From: Alphaproteobacteria bacterium
GTDB lineage: Bacteria; Pseudomonadota; Alphaproteobacteria; SP197
Length of the DNA: 54,746 bases
Assembly (NCBI GenBank): GCA_009694045.1
Contig: SHVY01000020.1
Coordinates: 1 to 54,746 of the forward strand
Reading direction: 5' to 3'
Within the stretch, counting starts at the first letter, position 1. Every line of letters starts with the position of its first letter. The notes beneath the pieces are model-generated. The model was not told where the DNA came from, did no database searches, and saw nothing but the letters and a program-made list of their open reading frames with translations. A program made the translations under genes and the position numbers. Below, piece by piece: positions 16,062 to 24,441 of this stretch.

Positions 16062-17756
16062 CTAGGCCTGTTGCAGCGCGTACTCGTTGCAAAACATGTA
16101 CCCAGTCGGATGAGCGGCGAAGCCAAGCAGGTCCTTGTCCGCGGGATTGAAGACGGCCCGCCAGATCGGCTGAATGATCGGGCCTTCCTCTTGCATGAGC
16201 GTCTCGATCTCGGCCAACACTTCGCGCCGTTGATCGACGTCGAGGATCCCCTCGGCCTTGGACAACAGCTCGTCGAACTTCGCGTTCTTGAAGTTCGACT
16301 CGTTCCACGGCACGCCGGACCGATAGGCGAGGCCCAGAACCATGACGCCGAGCGGACGGTGGGTCCACGCCGTGAAGCAGAACGGGTCCTTGTCCCAGAT
16401 CTCCCAAAACTGGGCGGATGGCAGCACTTTGATCGCGACCCGGATGTTGGCTTCCTTCCACTGTTCGACCATCGCCTGGACGGCCGCCAGTTCCCACGCC
16501 GGGTCGGGCTTGCACGAGAGTTCCAAGTCGACCCCGTCCGGATGACCGGCCTCGGCGAGCAGGGCCTTGGCGCCCTCGACGTCCCGCTTCCATTCGGGGA
16601 GCGCCGCGTACTCCGGATGGATCTGCGCGACGTGGTGGTGTTCCGCCGGCGCGCCCAGGTTGGCGTGCGCAAAACCGAGGATCGCCGTCGAATCGATCGC
16701 CATGCGCAACGCCTTGCCGATCCGCGGATCGTCGGCGAGCGGATGGGTCCCACGCCGCAGACGAGCGACCGCCGTCTGCGCCGTGTTCACCGTGTAGATC
16801 TGCACGTGCTCCATGCCTTGGAACGCCGGCAACTGCAGGATGTCCGCCTCGTGGACGACGTGGACCTGCTTGGACGCCAGCATGCCGATCCTAGCGGCGG
16901 CGTCGTCACCCGGATCGAAGATCTGGATCTCATCGACGAACGGCCCGGTTCCGTACCAATAGGGCTCCACGCGCGCCTTCAAGATGGCGATCTTGCCTAT
17001 TTCGAGCTGCACCAACTCGAAGGGCCCGGTGCCGTTGGAGCCGACGCCGAAGAAGCCCTTCTCGTCGGGGTCGAGCATCGGGAACGGGTAGTGGAAGAAG
17101 TGCTCGGGAACGGCGAGCTGCGGAACCTTGCAGTTGAGCCGGACGGTGTGGTCGTCGACCTTCTCGATGGCGTTGGCATCCCATAGCTTAGTTGCCAGCT
17201 TGGCGTTACCGCTTTCGTCCTTCTCGCCCGTGTCGTACTCCTCGAGCATGTAACCCTTCATCAGGCCCTGGACCGACGACCCCGTTGCGTCGTCGAGGCA
17301 GTGCTTGATGTTCCATATCACGTCGTCTGCGAGGAAGTCGCGACCGGAACGCCACTTGATGTCCTTGCGGATGTTGAGCGTCCAGGACCGCAGGTCATCG
17401 CTCGTCTGCCAGTTTTCCAGCATGTAGGGCCGGGTCACGTTATCGGTGCCGGTCCGGGTCAGGTACTCGACCAGGTTGCGCGTCGTGTTGCTGTCGTAGC
17501 TCCAGCTGAACGTGTGCGGCGTCTTGAGGTCGGGGATGCGCATGGCGATGCGCAACGTGCCGCCCTTCGGCATGTCGGCCGCCCGCGCCGGTCGAACGAA
17601 GCTTTCGCCAGTGATCTGGCCCACAAAGGCGTAAGCCGCCGACGCCGACAGACCGAGCAGGGTCGCGGTGCGCAGGAACTCCCGCCGATCGATCCTGCCC
17701 TCGGCGAAGTTCGTCTTCAACGTCTTGATGTAGCTGTGTTCCCGGATATTCTTCAA
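16062..17756 (-). CDS. ABC peptide/nickel-type substrate-binding protein (SBP family 5), copy 2
   Basis: This 564-residue paralogue of copy 1 shares the same Tat-type signal block (RREFLRTATLLG) and long identical stretches, especially in the C-terminal half (KPDPAWELAAVQAMVEQWK, HRPLGVMVLGLAYRSGVPWN). The N-terminal lobe differs more. The only start fitting the paralogue alignment is TTG at 17756, preceded by GGGGAG about nine bases away; an ATG further upstream is in another frame. It follows gdh on the same strand by 103 bases and ends in its own terminator, so the two copies are separate units. Confidence 0.88.
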   Translation of the reverse strand: MKNIREHSYIKTLKTNFAEGRIDRREFLRTATLLGLSASAAYAFVGQITGESFVRPARAADMPKGGTLRIAMRIPDLKTPHTFSWSYDSNTTRNLVEYLTRTGTDNVTRPYMLENWQTSDDLRSWTLNIRKDIKWRSGRDFLADDVIWNIKHCLDDATGSSVQGLMKGYMLEEYDTGEKDESGNAKLATKLWDANAIEKVDDHTVRLNCKVPQLAVPEHFFHYPFPMLDPDEKGFFGVGSNGTGPFELVQLEIGKIAILKARVEPYWYGTGPFVDEIQIFDPGDDAAARIGMLASKQVHVVHEADILQLPAFQGMEHVQIYTVNTAQTAVARLRRGTHPLADDPRIGKALRMAIDSTAILGFAHANLGAPAEHHHVAQIHPEYAALPEWKRDVEGAKALLAEAGHPDGVDLELSCKPDPAWELAAVQAMVEQWKEANIRVAIKVLPSAQFWEIWDKDPFCFTAWTHRPLGVMVLGLAYRSGVPWNESNFKNAKFDELLSKAEGILDVDQRREVLAEIETLMQEEGPIIQPIWRAVFNPADKDLLGFAAHPTGYMFCNEYALQQA

Positions 17757-17840
17757 ATGGTGTCTCCCCTTGAAAAGCCATCAGGCCCGTTGGGTGCCGC
17801 TATTCTCCGATCCGCCGCATCCGAGTCTAAGGTGATTCCC

Positions 17841-17876
17841 CTATCTGGCGAAGAACGACTATCCGGCGAAGAACGA
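17841..17876 (-). repeat. 18-bp tandem duplication across the gdh stop codon
   Basis: CTATCTGGCGAAGAACGA (17841-17858) is followed directly by CTATCCGGCGAAGAACGA (17859-17876), 17 of 18 bases identical. On the minus strand this repeats the last five codons and stop of glutamate dehydrogenase (SFFAG-stop, then SFFAR-stop). It leaves the protein unchanged because the first stop is used. It probably arose by slippage. Confidence 0.9.
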
Positions 17877-19121
17877 CTTGGTGCCGTGGGCGGCGATCGC
17901 CTTGCCGATCCGATCGAGGGCGTGGACGTAGGCGGCCGTGCGCAAGTCGACCGCCCTGTCGCGGCCGATCGCGTAGATGCGCAGCGCCTCCGGCACCATG
18001 ATGTCCTTCAGCCGCCGCTGGACCTCCTCCAGGCCCCAGTAGAACCCGGCCTTGTTCTGCACCCACTCGAAGTACGAGACGGTAACGCCGCCGGCATTCG
18101 CCAAGATGTCGGGGATGATCGTGACCCCCTTCTTGTTGAGAATCTCGTCCGCCGCCGGGGTGGTCGGACCATTCGCGAGCTCGAGGATCACCGACGCAGC
18201 GACGCGGTCCGCGTTCTCCTCGACGATCTGGTTTTCCATGGCCGCCGGGACCAGGACGTCGCATTCCGTGGTCAGGAGATCGGCATTGGAGACGATGCGG
18301 CCCTTGCCCTTGGTGGGGGCGCCGTCCAGGCGGCCGGTCTTCGCCTTGTGGTCCAGCACCGCGTCGGGGTCCATCCCGTCGGGGTCGTAGAGGCCGGCCC
18401 GGCTGTCCGAGACGCCGCAGATGCGATAGCCGTCGGCGGCCAGAAGCTTCGCGCACCAGAACGCGACGTTGCCGAACCCCTGGACGATCACCCGGCTGCG
18501 CTCCGGGCTCAGCCTCAACTCCTTCTCCAGGTGCCGCAGCACCAGGTAGCCGCCGCGGCCGGTGGCGTCCTCGCGTCCGACGCTGCCGCCCAACGCGATC
18601 GGCTTGCCGGTGATCACCGCGGGTGAAGGATAGCCGACGATCGACGAGTACTCGTCGACCATCCAGCCCATCACCATGCCGTTGGTGTACATATCCGGTG
18701 CCGGGATATCGCGGTCGGGGCCGATGAAGGTCGCGAACGCCTTGACGTAGGCCCGGCTCAGGCGCTCCAGCTCGGCGCGCGAAAGCTTGTGCACGTCGAC
18801 CGCGACCCCGCCCTTGCCGCCGCCGAAGGGCAGGTTGGCGACGGCGCACTTGAACGTCATCCAGAACGCCAGCGTCATCACCTCGTCCATGTTGACGGCC
18901 GGGTGATAGCGGATGCCGCCCTTGGTCGGCCCGCGCGAATCGTCGTAGCGACAGCGGAACGCCTTGAAGACGCGGCGTGATCCATCGTCCATCCGCACCA
19001 GCAGCGAGGCGGCCAGGGTCTCCTTCGGGTAGCGCAGCTTCTCGATGACCTCGGGGTCGATGTCAAGGTGCTTGGCCGCCGTCTTCAGCCGCTTCCGTGC
19101 CTTGTTGAACATCTCGCCCAT
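17859..19121 (-). CDS. gdhA: Glu/Leu/Phe/Val dehydrogenase, NAD(P)-dependent glutamate dehydrogenase
   Basis: The 420-residue hexameric-type glutamate dehydrogenase has the substrate segment RGPTKGGIRYHP, the catalytic lysine motif LPFGGGKGGVAVD (~residues 104-116), GPDRDIPAPDMYTN and a Rossmann segment VIVQGFGNVAF. It interconverts glutamate and 2-oxoglutarate plus ammonia. Start ATG 19121 has GGGGAG upstream; an internal Met three codons later is possible. It is divergent from the thioredoxin/NHL gene and could supply or remove ammonia from the amine and amino-acid catabolism encoded around it. Confidence 0.92.
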   Translation of the reverse strand: MGEMFNKARKRLKTAAKHLDIDPEVIEKLRYPKETLAASLLVRMDDGSRRVFKAFRCRYDDSRGPTKGGIRYHPAVNMDEVMTLAFWMTFKCAVANLPFGGGKGGVAVDVHKLSRAELERLSRAYVKAFATFIGPDRDIPAPDMYTNGMVMGWMVDEYSSIVGYPSPAVITGKPIALGGSVGREDATGRGGYLVLRHLEKELRLSPERSRVIVQGFGNVAFWCAKLLAADGYRICGVSDSRAGLYDPDGMDPDAVLDHKAKTGRLDGAPTKGKGRIVSNADLLTTECDVLVPAAMENQIVEENADRVAASVILELANGPTTPAADEILNKKGVTIIPDILANAGGVTVSYFEWVQNKAGFYWGLEEVQRRLKDIMVPEALRIYAIGRDRAVDLRTAAYVHALDRIGKAIAAHGTKSFFAG

Positions 19122-19214
19122 GGCGTCGCTCCCCTGATCCAAACAGCGTGATCCTAATCGGCGGTTTTGGTCAGGGGCAATAGTGTCCACGATTAAATAG
19201 TGCAATCCTCGGGC

Positions 19215-20542
19215 ATGGCTCAGGCTCGCGTCCCTGGCGCCGTTCGCGCCCCCGAGATCGACCGGCCGGAGATCGTCTGGCTCAACACGCCCAAGCCCCT
19301 GTCGCTTCAGGGCTTGCGCGGCCGCCTCGTGATCCTCGATTTCTGGACGTTCTGCTGCGTCAACTGCCTGCAAATCATCCCGACCCTCAAGCGGGTCGAG
19401 GAGCGCTTCCCCGAGGAGGTCGTCGTCATCGGCGTCCACACGCCGAAGTTCGCGGCCGAGAAGGATGTCCGCAACGTGGTCGAAACCATAAGACGCTATG
19501 GCATCGAACACCCCGTGGCCCACGATCCCGGCTTCGTCCTGTGGCGCCAGTACGCGGTGCGGGCCTGGCCGACCCTCGTCTTCATCGGGCCCGACGGGCG
19601 GGTGTTGGGCCAGACGTCCGGCGAACCGGATCCCGATCGATTCCTCGGCGCGGTGACGGAACTCGTGGCGGAAAGCCGAAAGCAGGGCGCGATCACCCCG
19701 GCGCGGCTCGATCCGGTGGCGGCACGGGGCGGCGCCGAGCATCGCTTCCGGTTTCCCGGCAAGATCAAGCGGCTTCCTGGCCCGCGCAAGCAATGGGCCG
19801 TGGCCGATTCCGGCCATCACCAGATCGCCGTGCTGGCCGATGACGGTCGGGAGATCGCGCGCTTTGGTTCGGCGATCCGGGGTTCGCGGACGGATCGGCC
19901 GAGGCACGCTTCAACAATCCGCAAGGGCTGGTCGCCACCACCGCGGCGATCTACGTCGCCGACACGTTCAATCACGCGATTCGCCGGATCGACCGGGCGT
20001 CCGGCGCGGTCACCACCCTCGCAGGAACCGGCCGGCGCGGGACGGTCTTGAACAACCTGACGCCGGGGCCGGCCACGCCTCTCGCCTCGGTCTGGGGCCT
20101 CGAGTTGATCCAGGAAGGGCTCGCGTTCTGCAATGCCGGGACCCACCAGCTCGGGCTCCTCGATCTCGACGACGGCATGGTGGAGGTGCTGGCGGGGAAC
20201 GGCGGGGAAAGCATCGTCGACGGCCCGGCGGCGGCGGCGCAACTCGCCCAGCCAAGCGGTCTCGCCCACGACGCCGAGGGCCGGGTGCTCTACTTCGCCG
20301 ACAGCGAAACCTCGGCGATCCGCGCTGTCGACCTCGACTTCGGCCCGCGGGTCCGCACCATCGTCGGGGCCGGTCTTTTCGACTTCGGCCACGTCAACGG
20401 CCCAATCGCGACGGCGCGGCTGCAGCATTGCCTGGGCGTCGCCTGGCTGCCGGGGCGGCTGCTGGTCGCCGACACCAACAACCACCGAATTCTGGAATTT
20501 CGCATCCGCGAACGCCGCTACCGCACCTGGTCGGCGGCTTGA
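19215..20542 (+). pseudogene. Thioredoxin-like/NHL-repeat protein, frameshifted near 19870
   Basis: The N-terminal half is a thioredoxin-like domain with DFWTFCCVNCLQIIPTL (CxxC) and an AlkB-like TlpA fold. The C-terminal half is an NHL-repeat beta-propeller (VADTNNHRILEF, YFADSETSAIRAVD), the layout of bacterial NHLRC2-type proteins. After RFGS at about 19870 the frame fails. With one extra base, it continues as a good NHL repeat (GDPGFADGSAEARFNNPQGL), which then joins the downstream frame starting LNNLTPG. The single missing base splits the protein in two. It is either a true frameshift or a sequence error in GGTTCGGCG. Domain order and length (~440 residues) are otherwise normal. Confidence 0.85.
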
Positions 20543-20567
20543 ACCTCGAGAGGAGACCGCAAGGCCC

Positions 20568-21230
20568 ATGGCGAACCGCACCATCAAGATGACCGGCAAG
20601 CTCCACGACTATCTCCTGTCGGTCTCCTCGCGCGAACCGGCGGTCCTCGCCAAGCTGCGCAAGGAAACCGGCAAGCTGCAATGGGCGCAAATGCAGATCG
20701 GCGCCGACCAGGGCCAGTTCATGGGATTGCTCGTGCGGCTCCTGGGCGCGCGCCGTACCCTCGAAGTCGGGGTGTTCACCGGCTATTCCAGCCTGGCGGT
20801 CGCGCTGGCCCTGCCCGCGGACGGCCGGATCATCGCCTGTGACGTCAATGAGGAGTGGACGGCGATCGCCCGCCGCTACTGGGCGGAGGCCGGCGTCGCC
20901 CACAAGATCGACCTGCGCCTCCGGCCGGCCGTCGCGACCCTGGACGAGCTCCTGCGGAACGGCGAGGCCGGGCGCTTCGACTTCGCCTTCATCGACGCGG
21001 ACAAGGCCAACTACGACCACTACTACGAGCGCTGCCTGAAGCTGCTGCGGCCGGGCGGACTGATCGCCGTCGACAACGTGCTCTGGGGCGGCGAGGTCCT
21101 GGACAAGACCAAGCAGGACGACGATACCAACGCGATCCGCGCCCTCAACGCCAAGCTCCACGGCGACGATCGGGTCGACCTCAGCATGCTCCCCGTCGGC
21201 GACGGCCTGACCCTCGCGCTCAAGCGCTAG
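20568..21230 (+). CDS. Class I SAM-dependent O-methyltransferase (caffeoyl-CoA OMT family)
   Basis: The 220-residue enzyme has the SAM-binding motif LEVGVFTGYSSLAVALALP (~residues 65-83), the acidic loop CDVNEEW, the metal-binding DFAFIDADKANYDHYYE and VDNVLWGGEV segments of cation-dependent O-methyltransferases. These methylate catechol-like hydroxyls using a divalent metal. The SD AGGAG (20550-20554) precedes the ATG. It lies 25 bases after the NHL-protein gene on the same strand. Substrate unknown. Confidence 0.9.
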   Translation: MANRTIKMTGKLHDYLLSVSSREPAVLAKLRKETGKLQWAQMQIGADQGQFMGLLVRLLGARRTLEVGVFTGYSSLAVALALPADGRIIACDVNEEWTAIARRYWAEAGVAHKIDLRLRPAVATLDELLRNGEAGRFDFAFIDADKANYDHYYERCLKLLRPGGLIAVDNVLWGGEVLDKTKQDDDTNAIRALNAKLHGDDRVDLSMLPVGDGLTLALKR

Positions 21231-21356
21231 GCCCCGAACAACCCCTCATTGCAACGGGCGCGGTAGGGGCTGTAGGGGGCGGTTCGAACTCAACGACCGC
21301 TGGTGTTGGGCGCGCCAGTCGGTTCGGACTGGACCCGCTTCCGCTCTCATCCACCG

Positions 21357-23387
21357 TCACACCGTCGCCCGCTCGCGGCGGGGGACTAGCGTCGCGGGGT
21401 CGGCGTCAAGCTCCTGGGCGAACATATGCCCGGAGTAGACGGCCATGGCGATGGTGCCGGGGGCGAGGCAATCGCCGACTCGGGTGACCCGCGCCGCGCC
21501 GGCACCGACAAGCGCACGATACAAACCGTCATCGGGCAGCCGCGCGGTCACCAGCACGACCGCGGCGAAGGGCTCCCGCGCCTCGCCCGCGCCGTGGATG
21601 GGGGTGGTGACGGCGCCGCCGGTCTCCAGCCGCGCCAGGGACCGCTGGGTCACCAGGCGGACGCCCTGCCCAGTAAGCCGCGCGAGGATCCTGTCCTGTT
21701 CGTTGGTCGCGGCGGTCCATGACCCGATGGTCGATGCCGGCGTCATGAGGGTGACGTCGGCGCCATCGCCGCGCAGCAGGTCGGCCATGGCGCCGGCCAT
21801 GTAGTAGGGATCTTCCTCGTAGACCAGCACCCGCCCCTGGGGCCGTGCTCCTGCCATCACGTCGTCCGGGGTCAGCACGTCCGGGCCGTCGTGTCCGGGA
21901 ATCGGCGCAAGACTGTGGGGGCCGATGCCGTCGCGGCGCCAGTGGGCGCCGGTCGCCACGACGATCTGGGCGCAGTCGGCGGCCATGGCGTCCGCGGCCG
22001 TCATCCGGCTGCCGCGATAGACTTCGACGTTCAGAAGCTGCGCGATCTGCCCGACCCGCCAATCTCGCACCCGAGCCCAGGCGGCCAGTCCAGGCAGGCG
22101 CGATTCGCGGACGATCCGGCCGCCCAACTCGCCCCCCGCCTCGGCCAGCAGCACCGGATAGCCGCGCGCGCCCAGCGCCCGGGCGGCTTCCAACCCGGCC
22201 GGCCCCGCGCCGACCACCAGCACGCGCCCCTTCGACGCCGCCGGCGCGATCCGCTCCGGATGCCAGCCGCGCCGCCACTCCTCGCCCATGGTCGGGTTCT
22301 GGGTACAGCGGATCGGCACGCCCTCGTTGTTGCTGGCGCGGCAGACGTTGCAGCCGATGCACTCGCGGATGTCGTCGCTGCGCCCCTCGGCGATCTTGCG
22401 CGGCAGGAACGGGTCGGCGATCGACGGCCGGGCGGCCCCGATCAGGTCGAGAACCCCGCGCCGCACCTGGCTCGCCATGGTGTCCGGCGAGGTGAAGCGG
22501 CCTACCCCCACCACCGGCTTGGTCGTGACCGACTTCACCCAGGCGACATAAGGCTCCTGCCAGGCCTCGGGCGCGAAGCGCGAACTCATGGAATCGTTGC
22601 CCGGGTCCGAGATGTTGACATCCCACAGGTCGGGCAGCTCGGCCAGGTGCTCGATCACCTCGCGGCCCTCGGCTCCGGCCGTGATTCCGGCGTCGCCCAG
22701 CAATTCATCGACGGCGAAGCGGATGGCGATGGCGCAAGTCTCGCCGATCGCCTCCCGGGTATCCTCGACCAGCTCGCGCAGGAGGCGGCAGCGGTTCTCG
22801 ATCGGACCGCCGTAGGCGTCGGTCCGGCGATTGGTCCGCCGGCCGATGAACTGCATCGGCAAATAGCCGTGGCCGGCGTAGATCGTGACGATGTCGAAGC
22901 CCGCGCGCCGCGCCCTGAGGGCGGCGTCCCGGTGCCAGCGGCGGAACTCCCGGATGTCGCCCCCGTCCATGGCCCGCGCCTGGATCGGGAAGGGGTAGTG
23001 CAGGGGCAGATCCGAAACCGCCAGCGGCGGCAGCCGGCTCGCCCGGTTGGTCGTGTGGGTGCCGCCGTACCACAGCTCGACATTGGCGAGCGCGCCGTGC
23101 TGGTGCACCGCGTCAGCCATCAGGGCCTGGGCGCGCACGTCGTCCTCGTCCCACAGGGTGCAGAAGGCGTAGGGCGAATCGTCCGAGGTCGGATGGATCG
23201 AGCAGTATTCGGTGGACACGACCCCCCAGCCGCCCTCGGCTTTGACCTCGCGCAAACGCGCCAGCATGCGCGGTCGCTCGTGGCCGAGCCCGGTGCAGTG
23301 CGGCACCTGATAGAATCGATTCCTGGCCGTGACCGGCCCGATGCGAACGGGCTCGAACAGGATGTCGTAGCGGGGGTCGCGCGCCAT
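21357..23387 (-). CDS. Trimethylamine/dimethylamine-dehydrogenase-family Fe-S flavoprotein
   Basis: The 676-residue protein has an N-terminal FMN TIM barrel, a 4Fe-4S site CIGCNVC and a C-terminal nucleotide-binding part (VLVVGAGPAGLEAARALG). It opens like TMADH (ARDPRYDILFEPVRIGPVTA) and keeps Cys31, which matches the Cys of TMADH joined to FMN, Tyr61, and the active-site Tyr/His pair in IYAGHGY. Two of three aromatic residues forming the trimethylamine cage seem missing: the segment holding Trp264 is shortened, and Trp355 is Asn (CRASNNEG). Likely an amine oxidoreductase feeding electron-transfer flavoprotein, on a substrate other than trimethylamine. It diverges from an MttB remnant. Confidence 0.88.
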   Translation of the reverse strand: MARDPRYDILFEPVRIGPVTARNRFYQVPHCTGLGHERPRMLARLREVKAEGGWGVVSTEYCSIHPTSDDSPYAFCTLWDEDDVRAQALMADAVHQHGALANVELWYGGTHTTNRASRLPPLAVSDLPLHYPFPIQARAMDGGDIREFRRWHRDAALRARRAGFDIVTIYAGHGYLPMQFIGRRTNRRTDAYGGPIENRCRLLRELVEDTREAIGETCAIAIRFAVDELLGDAGITAGAEGREVIEHLAELPDLWDVNISDPGNDSMSSRFAPEAWQEPYVAWVKSVTTKPVVGVGRFTSPDTMASQVRRGVLDLIGAARPSIADPFLPRKIAEGRSDDIRECIGCNVCRASNNEGVPIRCTQNPTMGEEWRRGWHPERIAPAASKGRVLVVGAGPAGLEAARALGARGYPVLLAEAGGELGGRIVRESRLPGLAAWARVRDWRVGQIAQLLNVEVYRGSRMTAADAMAADCAQIVVATGAHWRRDGIGPHSLAPIPGHDGPDVLTPDDVMAGARPQGRVLVYEEDPYYMAGAMADLLRGDGADVTLMTPASTIGSWTAATNEQDRILARLTGQGVRLVTQRSLARLETGGAVTTPIHGAGEAREPFAAVVLVTARLPDDGLYRALVGAGAARVTRVGDCLAPGTIAMAVYSGHMFAQELDADPATLVPRRERATV

Positions 23388-23423
23388 GGTGTCTCCCGGC
23401 GATGCGGTTTTGCTCGGGCCATC

Positions 23424-23920
23424 ATGACACGGGAACCCGGGCGAAGACGCGAACGCAGGGTGGCGGAGGGCGTCCGCCAACTGCCGTGGCGCCGCTACGT
23501 CAATCCGCTCGATCCGGTCCGTGTGCTGTCCGACGACCAGATCGAGACCATGCACCGCGCGAGCCTTCGCATCCTCCAGGAGATCGGCTTCGACGTCTGG
23601 AGCGATGGGGTGCTCGATCGGTTGCACGCAGCCGGCGCCAGCGGCCAGCTTGCGCGGTGCTATCGCCTGCCCTGGCGGTCATCCAACGTGAACGCCTCGA
23701 ACATCGTCGATGCCCAGGCGGCCACTTCTTCGGCGTCGGCCATACCCTGGAACGCTACCAAAATGCCTTCTACGCACCACTCGTATCTGATTGGTGCAAT
23801 TACGAAACTTGGCGCGAGGACGGCGGCCGCAGCGCCACCGAGCGGGCCAATCGCATCTGGAAACAGCTCCTCGCCGCCTTCGTCCCCCGGCGCAAGATCG
23901 AGCTCGAGAGCGGCGCCTAA
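23424..23920 (+). pseudogene. MttB-type trimethylamine/glycine-betaine methyltransferase, internally deleted
   Basis: The start (ATG 23424) reads RYVNPLDPVRVLSDDQIETM and HRASLRILQEIGFDVWSDGV, the N-terminus of the MttB superfamily. From about 23715 another frame gives the family C-terminus: PGGHFFGVGHTLERYQNAFY, APLVSDWCNYETWRE and ANRIWKQLLAAF, ending at 23920. About 350 residues of TIM barrel between them, including the cobalamin-facing active site, are gone, and the two ends are out of frame. Intact homologues are about 500 residues. It diverges from the trimethylamine-dehydrogenase-like gene, so a methylated-amine locus once stood here. Confidence 0.85.
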
Positions 23921-23927
23921 AGCGCTC

Positions 23928-24425
23928 TCAGATCAGGGTTTTTTGCATATCCACGGTGTAGTCGCGAAAGCCGAAACGGCGGTATGCCGCGCGCGCCGCC
24001 TGGTTACCGGCGAGGGCGTTGATCAGCATCCGATTCACGCCCAATTCGCGCGCCCGAATTTCCATTCGCGCGAGCAACGCCTGGACGATGCCGCTTCCCC
24101 GGTGCTCGGGCTCGACGTAGGCGTCGGTGACATAGAGGTAATGCCGAACCTCGGGGCGCACCGTCGCATCGTCCTCATCCTTGACGACGGCGGCGGCATA
24201 GCCGACGGGCACCCCGACGATTTCGGCGATCAGCACCAGCCCGCCCCGCGTCGCCGCCTCGACCAGCATTTCCGTCACGTACCCGGCGGCGATCATCTCC
24301 ACCCCAGACATCAGGCTCGCGTCCAGTGGCCGCTCGAACTCCTGCAGGGCAGCGGCGAAACGCTCCAGGACCGGCTCGTCGCCGTTCGTCGCCGTTCGAA
24401 TGAGGAGGTCGGAAGCTGCGTCCAT
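23928..24425 (-). CDS. GNAT-family N-acetyltransferase
   Basis: The 165-residue protein has the acetyl-CoA binding motif VEPEHRGSGIVQALL (~residues 104-118, R/Q-x-x-G-x-G/A) and the C-terminal AARAAYRRFGFRDYTVDM typical of the Rim/YhbS type. It is the last gene of a minus-strand series, 16 bases after an MFS transporter gene. Substrate unknown; small amines or amino acids are usual for such singletons. Confidence 0.85.
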   Translation of the reverse strand: MDAASDLLIRTATNGDEPVLERFAAALQEFERPLDASLMSGVEMIAAGYVTEMLVEAATRGGLVLIAEIVGVPVGYAAAVVKDEDDATVRPEVRHYLYVTDAYVEPEHRGSGIVQALLARMEIRARELGVNRMLINALAGNQAARAAYRRFGFRDYTVDMQKTLI

Positions 24426-24441
24426 GATGACTCCCGGGTCG

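Noticed and set aside
17301-18626. Open frame of about 440 codons on the plus strand opposite gdh and a binding-protein gene
   Set aside because: It spans two certain genes on the other strand and has the low-complexity make-up (Arg, Asp, Gly) of a shadow frame.
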